Assembly (NCBI GenBank): GCA_028717165.1
Contig: JAQUOK010000057.1
Location: 1 to 10,465 of the forward strand
Source of the DNA: Victivallaceae bacterium
GTDB lineage: Bacteria; Verrucomicrobiota; Lentisphaeria; Victivallales; Victivallaceae
Reading direction: 5' to 3'
Length of the DNA: 10,465 bases
Shown: positions 1 to 5,757 of the stretch, piece after piece
Layout of the letters: every line of letters starts with the position of its first letter
Numbering within the stretch: the stretch's first letter is position 1
Notes under the pieces: generated by a model
What the model saw: only the letters and a program-made list of their open reading frames with translations
What the model was told of the DNA's origin: nothing
Database searches by the model: none
Program-made: the position numbers and the translations under genes

Positions 1-557
1 CCCATTTCAATTTTTGGATATTCGGCAGTCTGGATGTTTTCAACCTTATCGATTTCAATTCCTGCCGGATAAAACCTGACCACGAATTCAGAAAATGTTT
101 CCAGCTTCTGGTTGAAGAGTTTTCCCGGAATAATATTGGTTCTTTTTTGCAATGCATCAGATATCTGTCCTCTCTGATAGAACCTTTTTTAATGGAGGCG
201 GACACCCGCGACTTGTTTGAAAAAGCTAAGCGGATAAGCCGGTTTAAAGGGGCGCTGGAAACCATTAACGAAAAATATGATCAGAATCCTGATCTCGAAA
301 AATTAGCGAAATCAACCAATTGGACGCCGCATTATTTTTCCCGGATGTTCAAGGATACTTTCGGTTGCACCGCTTATCAGTATCTGATAAATCAGAAAGT
401 GGCAAGAGCTAAAAATCTACTTTTGAACAGTAATCGTTCCATAAAGGAAATCGCCGAGCTCTGCGGTTTTGAAGATCCCTATTATTTTTCTCGGATATTC
501 AAAAAAAAGGAATTTGTTTCACCTCGGCAATATCGGCGGAATTTTTCAAAGTATTAA
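1..557 (+). CDS. AraC-family transcriptional regulator, C-terminal part (5' end outside window)
   Basis: This is a DNA-binding transcription regulator; its start is not in the window. The frame is open from base 3 (184 visible codons) to a TAA at 555-557, so the TTG at 147 is an internal codon and not a start. The last ~100 residues form the double helix-turn-helix of the AraC/XylS family. The first HTH contains LAKSTNWTPHYFSRMFKDTF and the second contains IKEIAELCGFEDPYYFSRIF, followed by the family signature SPRQYRR near the C-terminus. The usual Gly before SPxxYR is replaced here (KKKEFVSPRQYRR). The upstream residues probably belong to the ligand-sensing domain, too little of which is visible to classify. 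The effector and target are unknown; AraC regulators often control an adjacent gene, which may lie to the left. No terminator hairpin follows the stop codon. Confidence 0.93.
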   Translation, partial: HFNFWIFGSLDVFNLIDFNSCRIKPDHEFRKCFQLLVEEFSRNNIGSFLQCIRYLSSLIEPFLMEADTRDLFEKAKRISRFKGALETINEKYDQNPDLEKLAKSTNWTPHYFSRMFKDTFGCTAYQYLINQKVARAKNLLLNSNRSIKEIAELCGFEDPYYFSRIFKKKEFVSPRQYRRNFSKY

Positions 558-709
558 GAGCTTATCAACTAATAACCGGAAACATTGCGAGATGTATATG
601 TCAAGGGATAGCGGAGCGCGATGAGATACATTTTGTAAAGACAGGGAAGATGACTGGAGCTTTTGGCCGCGGTCTGAATTCCGGCAAAAATAAAAATATA
701 ACGAAACCG

Positions 710-790
710 ACGTTCGGGACGCGGCCGATCGTCGGCCTCGTTACTCTGGCCGAGCCTGAGCGTAGCGCATTTTTTCAGGACGCTGAACGT
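710..790. repeat. Cluster of mutually exclusive inverted repeats (possible structured RNA or intergenic repeat element)
   Basis: TCGGCC at 732-737 is complementary to two copies of GGCCGA, at 723-728 and 748-753, so either of two 6-bp hairpins can form but not both. Further right, CCTGA (755-759) complements TCAGG (775-779), and the overlapping AGCGT (759-763) complements ACGCT (780-784), again as alternatives. ACGTTC (710-715) and GAACGT (785-790) could close the whole block. All of this is visible directly. Whether it is transcribed, acts as a switch, or is a copy of a dispersed palindromic repeat cannot be decided from one window. Confidence 0.5.
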
Positions 791-852
791 GCGAGCTGCA
801 AGAAAAACGTTGTATGTCCACTTCTGTCGGAGCCATCTAATTATTCATTTTT

Positions 853-873
853 ACATCATTTTTAAAATGGTGT
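853..873. promoter_or_regulatory. Imperfect palindrome upstream of the binding-protein promoter, possible operator
   Basis: ACATCATTTT (853-862) is complementary to AAAATGGTGT (864-873) with one T-G pair, around a central T. It ends 6 bp before the -35 candidate at 880. No T-run follows on either strand, so a terminator is unlikely. A repressor or activator site is a reasonable inference, but no specific regulator is implied. Confidence 0.35.
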
Positions 874-879
874 CAGCGC

Positions 880-907
880 TTGAAAAAACGTTTAAGTTAA
901 ATATATT
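880..907 (+). promoter_or_regulatory. Sigma-70-type promoter candidate for the binding-protein/rpe operon
   Basis: TTGAAA at 880-885 and TATATT at 902-907 are separated by 16 bp. Transcription would start near 914, leaving a leader of about 20 nt before the ATG at 935. The match is good, but AT-rich intergenic DNA gives such matches by chance. Confidence 0.4.
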
Positions 908-934
908 TAAAACATAAAAACGGAACCGTAAAAA

Positions 935-1747
935 ATGAAAAAGATACTGATTTTCGGCATATTGCTGCTGTTGCAGAATGTTTTACCGGCGAAAATGGTA
1001 ATAGCTGATACGATCGGGCAGGAAAAGATCGTGCGCAGCCTTGCTTTGAGCCTGACCCAGGATCGCAGCGTTGAAATAGAATCCGCCAGGCTGACGGAAG
1101 CTCTACGGGATTTACGGCAGGGCAAAGTTGACCTGGTGCTCAGCAACTACAAACTTGACAGCAAACAGCGCGTGAGTATGAACGTGAATTGCTACCGCTA
1201 TGCGCTGGCGCCGTTGCTGGCGGTCACGAACGCAGCGAACAAAATAGACAATATAAGTCTGGAAAACCTGAAGAAGGTGCTTAAGGGGGACATTTTGACT
1301 TGGCGTCCCCTTGGCGGAGAGGCTTACATAATCAATCTTGCGATAGTAAAAGATGATCAGCCCGGAATGACGGCATTGTATAAGGAGTTTTTAAATAAAT
1401 CCGCAGTGAAAGCCAAATATCTTCCGGTTAGCAACGCCCAGGGCATCGGCGTATTGGCCTCCATAAAAGGGGGATTTCTGGGAATTTGCGGTTTCGTAAA
1501 CCTGCCGCTGGCCGCGAAGCCCCTGGCCATAAACGGCGTCAGGCCGACAATTGAAAATATCCGTTCCGGCCGCTATCGGCCGACGGCGGAATACTGGGTC
1601 TGGATATCCGACCGGGATGATTTCAAAAACCGGCCCGGCTATAAATCCGCGCTTGATTTTCTGCAACTGCTCCGGTCTCCGGAAGCGGTCAGGCTTATAG
1701 AAAGCTGCGGGTTCCTGTCCAGCGTCAAACCAAACCAGAGGGAATAA
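935..1747 (+). CDS. Secreted PstS-like substrate-binding protein (PBP-like domain)
   Basis: This is a probable periplasmic binding protein of the phosphate-binding (PstS/PBP-like) superfamily, 270 residues. Residues 1-19 form a signal peptide: MKK, a hydrophobic stretch, then a likely cleavage site after LPA. The family hallmark is the segment around residues 105-127, where a helix (ISLENLKKVLKG) leads to GDILTW and LGG; the PstS equivalent is 'F.GkItNW.dLGG'. The C-terminal part (YWVWISDRDD, then a helix ending in LIESCGF) also fits the fold. The SGT-type phosphate-binding loop that usually follows is replaced by DDQPGMTALY, so phosphate as ligand is doubtful. No pstCAB permease genes are nearby. 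The start has no strong Shine-Dalgarno but gives the complete signal peptide. The stop lies 4 bp before the rpe start, so the two genes are very likely cotranscribed. The superfamily is fairly sure; the ligand is unknown. Confidence 0.82.
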   Translation: MKKILIFGILLLLQNVLPAKMVIADTIGQEKIVRSLALSLTQDRSVEIESARLTEALRDLRQGKVDLVLSNYKLDSKQRVSMNVNCYRYALAPLLAVTNAANKIDNISLENLKKVLKGDILTWRPLGGEAYIINLAIVKDDQPGMTALYKEFLNKSAVKAKYLPVSNAQGIGVLASIKGGFLGICGFVNLPLAAKPLAINGVRPTIENIRSGRYRPTAEYWVWISDRDDFKNRPGYKSALDFLQLLRSPEAVRLIESCGFLSSVKPNQRE

Positions 1748-1751
1748 AATT

Positions 1752-2444
1752 ATGCGCAACATCAAAGAACTGGCGTTTGATAAGATCACGGTTGCCCCGT
1801 CGCTCCTGGCGGCAGACTTCGGTGAGCTCAATACGGAAATAAAACGCGTAACGGATGCGGGAGCGGATTTGCTTCATCTCGATGTCATGGACGGACATTT
1901 TGTGCCTAACCTGACGATGGGGCCGCCGCTGGTAAAATCGATCCGGAAAGCCAGTGATTTGATTTTCGACGCGCACTTAATGATTACCGATCCGCTGAAA
2001 TACGCGCCGGCCTTTATTGAAAGCGGGGCGGACCACATAACTTTTCATGTCGAACTGGATTACGACCCGGCGGAAGTAATAAAAACCATAAAAAGATGCG
2101 GAGCGACCGCCGGGATTTGCGTAAAACCGAAAACCCCCGCGGAAACGGTTTTTCCTTATCTGGATGACGTGGAGATGGTTCTGGTCATGACCGTCGAACC
2201 CGGTTTCGGGGGGCAGAGTTTTATGGCGGACATGATGCCGAAAATAACGCTTCTCCGTGAGGAAATCCGCCGCCGCCGCCTCAAAGTCCATATTGAAGTT
2301 GACGGCGGCATCGACGGAATAACCGTTGAGACCGTAGCCCGTGCCGGTGGCAACATGATGGTTGCCGGAACCGGCGTTTTCCGTCACCCGGAAAGCGCCG
2401 CCAAAGGTATTGCGGAGCTGCACGCCGCCACGAAATTTTTATAA
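1752..2444 (+). CDS. rpe: Ribulose-phosphate 3-epimerase
   Basis: This cytoplasmic enzyme interconverts D-ribulose 5-phosphate and D-xylulose 5-phosphate in the pentose phosphate pathway. The 230 residues match the usual length plus a short N-terminal extension. The TIM-barrel signatures are all present: APSLLAADF (15-23), HLDVMDGHFVPN (42-53), DAHLM (73-77), the VEPGFGGQ loop (148-155) and EVDGGI (182-187). The expected metal ligands and catalytic acids of the family are in place: His42, Asp44, His75 and Asp184. The ATG at 1752 is preceded by AGAGGGA at 1737-1743 with 8-bp spacing, one of the best ribosome binding sites in the window; it overlaps the end of the upstream gene and supports translational linkage. 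The gene ends 26 bp from the convergent URO-D-like gene. A T6 run lies between them, but I see no convincing hairpin in front of it. Confidence 0.97.
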   Translation: MRNIKELAFDKITVAPSLLAADFGELNTEIKRVTDAGADLLHLDVMDGHFVPNLTMGPPLVKSIRKASDLIFDAHLMITDPLKYAPAFIESGADHITFHVELDYDPAEVIKTIKRCGATAGICVKPKTPAETVFPYLDDVEMVLVMTVEPGFGGQSFMADMMPKITLLREEIRRRRLKVHIEVDGGIDGITVETVARAGGNMMVAGTGVFRHPESAAKGIAELHAATKFL

Positions 2445-2470
2445 ACGCCGCCGGAAACGCTGAATATTTT

Positions 2471-3619
2471 TTACATCCAGCCGGTAGCTTCACCAAGAAG
2501 TTTCGAATAATAAACGAAATCCGGCCACGAAACATCCGACGGAACGCCATGGTCACATGAGGGTATGAAGCCGCCGGATTTAATGACGGGGGCAAGACGT
2601 TTCATTTCCGCTTCGATGAATTTGCCGCCTTTGGCCATTCCGCGTTTGTCGACTCCGCCCCGGTAAGCCATTTTTTTACCGAAACTGCGGCGGAATCCGT
2701 TAATATCGTTTCCGGCGGCGACTTCGACGGGGTCGCAGACATTGATGCCTGCTTCTATCCATATCGGGATGAGTTCCCCGATAAAACCGTCGGAATCACA
2801 GGCATATACGGGAACCCCGGCTTTTTTGATAACCTGCCCCCAAGCTTCCCAGACCGGCAGCAGAAAGTCGCGGGTCATGGGCGGAGAGAGCATGGAGTAC
2901 CCTTTGTATGCCATATCCTCGGAAATGTGAACCATATCGGGAATACAGTATTCAAAGGCGTTTTCCAGAAGTTCAATAATATAATCGCGCCAGAAATTCA
3001 GCATGTCCCTTACCAGTCCGGGATTGTCATAAAACATCATGCTGAGCCCCTCGAAGCCGCACCATTCACGAAGCTGCCAGTAAGGTCCGGAAAAGTGAAA
3101 ACCGAGAAAGTTTTCCCGGCTTGCGAGTTTACCCTTCAAAACCTCCTTATCCGCCGGATAGCGGGACGCATCGTCCGCATTGTAGCGGGGTTTCATATTT
3201 TCCCAGTCCTGCCGGTTTTCCACCGGACATTTTATCCAGCGGCGGGAGACGAAGTCTATTGCGTTGCGCAGATACTCCACGGAAAACTCGCTGCCTATTT
3301 CACAGATATTGCCTTTCCAGTCCTGGACGATTTGAGAATCCGCTTTTTTTTCAATGATTTTTTCTTCAAAATGCGGAATCATGCGTTCGTCAACAGAAAA
3401 ATCGGCTCCGGCCGGCGGGAAATCAAGTTTTCCGCCCGCTTCCCGATAGGCGTATTCGGTTATTTGTTCCGGCCTTACGTATTCCGGCAATCCTTCCTTA
3501 TGCCAGCGGGCGCGGGTGGATTCCCGGCCCGAACCCGGAATAAACGGGATCCTGTCCGGTTTGCCGAAAAGCAGTGTTTCCAATGTCCTTTGCCGAGCGT
3601 TCATTTTTGTATACTCCAT
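2471..3619 (-). CDS. Uroporphyrinogen decarboxylase (URO-D) / MtaA-like family protein
   Basis: This cytoplasmic TIM-barrel protein belongs to the URO-D superfamily, which includes heme-pathway HemE and the corrinoid methyltransferases MtaA/CmuA. Visible features are the N-terminal RIPFIPGSGR (23-32), where family members carry 'D.iP..', and HISEDMAYKGYSMLSP (231-246). ACDSDG (273-278) follows a buried strand, and PSCDHGVPSDVSW (353-365) is the C-terminal family motif. Cys274 and Cys355 sit where MtaA-type enzymes carry zinc-ligand cysteines, but the paired His is Tyr272 here (YAC instead of HxC). No heme-pathway gene is adjacent, so HemE is unlikely. The neighbouring divergent AraC gene suggests inducible control. 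The start is uncertain: ATG at 3619, or ATG at 3604 (codon 6), which has GGAG 9 bp upstream inside the longer reading. Family is secure; substrate unknown. Confidence 0.88.
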   Translation of the reverse strand: MEYTKMNARQRTLETLLFGKPDRIPFIPGSGRESTRARWHKEGLPEYVRPEQITEYAYREAGGKLDFPPAGADFSVDERMIPHFEEKIIEKKADSQIVQDWKGNICEIGSEFSVEYLRNAIDFVSRRWIKCPVENRQDWENMKPRYNADDASRYPADKEVLKGKLASRENFLGFHFSGPYWQLREWCGFEGLSMMFYDNPGLVRDMLNFWRDYIIELLENAFEYCIPDMVHISEDMAYKGYSMLSPPMTRDFLLPVWEAWGQVIKKAGVPVYACDSDGFIGELIPIWIEAGINVCDPVEVAAGNDINGFRRSFGKKMAYRGGVDKRGMAKGGKFIEAEMKRLAPVIKSGGFIPSCDHGVPSDVSWPDFVYYSKLLGEATGWM

Positions 3620-3713
3620 ATTTATTGATTTTTCAGCTTTTTAAAAATATTTGCTTTTTATATAATTTTACATATATTATTCATAGATAACAATAGACGT
3701 ATCAATCACATTT
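3620..3713. promoter_or_regulatory. AT-rich divergent promoter region between URO-D-like gene and AraC gene
   Basis: On the minus strand, TTGTTA (complement of 3688-3693) and TAAAAT (complement of 3665-3670) are 17 bp apart and would drive the URO-D-like gene with a leader of about 40 nt. On the plus strand, TTGCTT (3651-3656) and TATATT (3673-3678), spaced 16 bp, could drive the AraC gene. The two candidates overlap, so one bound regulator could affect both. The AraC protein is the natural candidate, by inference. The low-complexity composition makes chance matches likely. Confidence 0.45.
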
Positions 3714-4550
3714 ATGGACAAAACGACTTTAGATACGACAAAAATATTCGTTTCCGAAATATTCCGGACGCCGTTAAGCGCGGAAAGGGAAATCGGCCTT
3801 TGGATAGACAGGATCGGGGTAAGCGGAGCCAGGCCAAAAACGGACAAGCTGCGCATACTCGGCCTGTATGCGGCGGTAGGCATCGAATCAGGCTCCGGTT
3901 TTTATTACAGTGAAGCGGGCGGGAAAATTCCGGTCAGCGCCGGGGATACGATGATTGTTTTCCCGGATATTCCGCACCGGTATTTCCCGGAACCGAAATG
4001 GGAAACCAGGTTTGTTGTCTGGAACGGTCCGGAAGCAGTAAAACTCGAACGTTTAGGTTTTCTGTCCCGGGAACAGCTTGTGATTCCTGCCAGCGCCAGT
4101 GCGGTTGTTGAAGCCAATAAAGCGCTGCTTGAAATTATTCACCGGGAAGACCTCGGTTCAATCCTCGCCCGGAAAAATATTGCGCTTGAAATGATCCTCA
4201 ATCTTCACTGCGGCCGCCTGTCTGAAGGAAAACATAAACATACTGATTCGCAGATAGACAGGGCCGTCAGTTACATGCACAATAATTATACCGGAAGTCT
4301 TTCCGTCTCGGAATGCGCCGCGGGGGTTAATATGAGCGAAAGTCATTTCCGGCGGCTTTTTAAACAGCGGACGGGGCGGAGTCCGAAAGAATTCATTCTG
4401 GCGTTGAGAATTTCAAAAGCGAAAGCACTGCTTTCCCGTGGCGAATCCATAAAAAGAACCGCGGAACAGGTTGGGTGGGATGATGAATTTTATTTCATGC
4501 GGATATTCAGAAAAGTATGCGGTATTTCCCCTGGAAAATTCCGGCGCTGA
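3714..4550 (+). CDS. AraC-family transcriptional regulator with N-terminal cupin-type sensor domain
   Basis: This 278-residue regulator is full length for the family. The N-terminal half (about 40-110) is a small beta-barrel sensor of the AraC ligand-binding type, recognisable from GKIPVSAGDTMIVFPDIPHRYFP-like strands where the family has 'l.aGdlvlippg.pH.y'. A helical linker follows. The C-terminal double HTH covers about 180-277, with LSVSECAAGVNMSESHFRRL as first HTH, then IKRTAEQVGWDDEFYFMRIF and the closing CGISPGKFRR. It is transcribed away from the URO-D-like gene across 94 bp, the common layout of an AraC activator and its target. No Shine-Dalgarno is visible before the ATG, so the exact start rests on frame and on the sensor domain being complete. 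The stop is 4 bp from the stop of the convergent gene, with no room for a terminator. The inducer is not deducible; a small sugar or related compound would be usual for the family. Confidence 0.93.
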   Translation: MDKTTLDTTKIFVSEIFRTPLSAEREIGLWIDRIGVSGARPKTDKLRILGLYAAVGIESGSGFYYSEAGGKIPVSAGDTMIVFPDIPHRYFPEPKWETRFVVWNGPEAVKLERLGFLSREQLVIPASASAVVEANKALLEIIHREDLGSILARKNIALEMILNLHCGRLSEGKHKHTDSQIDRAVSYMHNNYTGSLSVSECAAGVNMSESHFRRLFKQRTGRSPKEFILALRISKAKALLSRGESIKRTAEQVGWDDEFYFMRIFRKVCGISPGKFRR

Positions 4551-4554
4551 AGCT

Positions 4555-5583
4555 TTATTTGTCTTCGCCGTCCCTTCCGTCAACTGCGGCGATCCATTTA
4601 TTGCCGATTTTATGCAGATCGACATGATGCATTCCGGCTGCGTTCCAGCCGCGCCCGCTCCCGGCGAGCAGCGGTCTTGCTGAAACCGGCTTTTCCGAAT
4701 ATGCGGTTTCAGTCAGTTCGGTTATTTCAAAGGCGAAGACCTGTATGCCGTAACACGGGTCACAATCCTGCGCAAACCTGTAGGGGCGGCCCTTATAGAT
4801 AATGACCCGGCCGCCCGGCCGTGAAATATGGGCGTTGAATTTTATGATGGGATTCATGGGATGAGGCTTCCACTTTCCTTCCAGGCTGTCCGCATAATAC
4901 AGATTAAGAATATTGCTGAACTGCGTTGTTATAAAGAGCCACCACTTATTATTATACCGGAATATTGCGGGATCTACGAAAGAATAACCGGAAATAAGAT
5001 TTCCGACATATTTCCATTTATCCGGAAATTTTTCAGCCTTATATAATCTTACCGTCAGATCCTGATGGCTTTCCGGCACCAGGTAATATTCCCCTTTCCA
5101 CTTGAAAACGTTGGGAAAAGACAGGTGAAATTTCTCATTGAGAATAATTTTCCCGTATTTCCAGTTTTTCAGGTCTGAGCTTTCGGCAAAAGCGATGTCC
5201 CCTTCATGGTCTGCCCGGTTCATTGCCTCAAAAAACATGAAAAACCTGCCGTCTTTTTCAATCATGAACGGGTCGGCGACATAAAGGGCGTCGCCGCACT
5301 TCCTGCCGGTAAGCACCGGATTGGAAATGCCGGCGGCAGCTTTGAGGGCAAATGGAGACGAGCCTTCGTAAATCCCTATGGACCACGGCCCGTAAGCCTT
5401 TTCTTCCGGCAGGGATTTGTAGGCGTCTTTGAGCTTGTAATACGGGAAAAATTTATATTTATGCATGAACAGCCCCCAAATGAGGCCGATCATCAGCGTC
5501 ATGAAGAACATGACCAGCGCAAAAAATCTTTTCTTTACAAAAAACGACCGTGTATCAGCAGAAGTTTTCTGTTCGTTCGGCAT
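4555..5583 (-). CDS. Membrane-anchored beta-propeller-type protein resembling GINT1 N-terminal / GH43-like domain
   Basis: 342 residues. Residues 1-18 are polar, basic at the end (VKKR); about 19-40 form one hydrophobic segment, giving an N-terminal membrane anchor with the rest probably outside the cytoplasm. The remainder has repeated blade-like elements, as in five-bladed propellers of the GH43/GH32 type: ADPFMIEKDGRFFMFFEA (103-120), FAESSDLKNWKYG (132-144), YLVPESHQ (167-174), FVDPAIFRYNNKWWLF (202-217) and YYADSLEGKW (229-238). RPGGR (255-259) and QDCDPCYG (272-279) follow. This order closely recalls the domain at the N-terminus of plant glucosamine inositolphosphorylceramide transferase 1 and bacterial relatives. 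Acidic residues occur at propeller positions (D104, E171, D204), but I cannot show that they are catalytic. A GGGAG site lies 5 bp before the ATG. Activity is unknown; glycan binding or processing at the envelope is inference. Confidence 0.75.
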   Translation of the reverse strand: MPNEQKTSADTRSFFVKKRFFALVMFFMTLMIGLIWGLFMHKYKFFPYYKLKDAYKSLPEEKAYGPWSIGIYEGSSPFALKAAAGISNPVLTGRKCGDALYVADPFMIEKDGRFFMFFEAMNRADHEGDIAFAESSDLKNWKYGKIILNEKFHLSFPNVFKWKGEYYLVPESHQDLTVRLYKAEKFPDKWKYVGNLISGYSFVDPAIFRYNNKWWLFITTQFSNILNLYYADSLEGKWKPHPMNPIIKFNAHISRPGGRVIIYKGRPYRFAQDCDPCYGIQVFAFEITELTETAYSEKPVSARPLLAGSGRGWNAAGMHHVDLHKIGNKWIAAVDGRDGEDK

Positions 5584-5588
5584 AGGCG

Positions 5589-5593
5589 CTCCC
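5589..5593 (-). promoter_or_regulatory. Ribosome binding site of the propeller-type protein
   Basis: The minus strand reads GGGAG followed by 5 bases and ATG at 5583. It is one of the few clear Shine-Dalgarno sites here and fixes the start of the 342-residue protein. Upstream, TATATT preceded by a poor -35 (TTGTTT, 16 bp) is a weak promoter candidate. Confidence 0.55.
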
Positions 5594-5692
5594 GGATATT
5601 TTTATCTTTTTCCAAAATAAATACCAGCTAATATAGTACGGAAAAGCCTGAAAACAAAGATGACCGGAAGTTTTTTCGGAAGGAATTAAAAC

Positions 5693-5736
5693 AAAAACCT
5701 TCATTGAAGGGGAAACTCCCTCCAATAAAGGTTTTT
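5693..5736 (-). terminator. Rho-independent terminator of rpsA
   Basis: A long hairpin lies 22 bp after the rpsA stop codon. Nine pairs (5693-5701 with 5728-5736), four pairs (5703-5706 with 5723-5726) and four pairs (5708-5711 with 5718-5721) are separated by two mismatches and close on a GAAACT loop. A-rich and T-rich arms flank it, so the minus-strand transcript ends in a U-rich tail. It could work in both directions, but no plus-strand gene lies just upstream. Confidence 0.88.
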
Positions 5737-5757
5737 TATCCAGGTAATCGCCTGAAA

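Larger units (their letters stand above)
558..934. other. 377-bp gene-free stretch with inverted repeats and a promoter
   Basis: No convincing gene lies between the AraC stop and the binding-protein start. The left part (558-700) shows nothing clear. The middle (about 705-795) is GC-rich and full of short complementary segments. The right part is AT-rich, with an imperfect dyad at 853-873 and a promoter candidate at 880-907. A 71-codon open frame at 650-865 runs across the repeats but has no family resemblance and ends inside the dyad, so I do not call it. Confidence 0.7.

Noticed and set aside
147..149. TTG at 147 as the start of the first AraC gene
   Set aside because: The same frame is open back to base 3 without a stop, and an AraC regulator needs more N-terminal sequence, so the gene begins outside the window.
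650..865. 71-codon open frame on the plus strand
   Set aside because: It runs across the inverted-repeat cluster and ends inside a palindrome. It has only an AGGGA placed too close to the ATG, and the product resembles no family I know.
1391..2423. Long minus-strand frames opposite the binding protein and rpe
   Set aside because: Both plus-strand genes have convincing motifs. The minus frames have no ribosome sites or recognisable domains.
2445..2470. Possible terminator between rpe and the URO-D-like gene
   Set aside because: A T6 run is present, but I could not pair a credible stem in front of it on either strand.
2927..3628. 233-codon open frame antisense to the URO-D-like gene
   Set aside because: It lies fully opposite a gene with clear family motifs, and its composition (many Phe, Arg and Ile) is that of a shadow frame.
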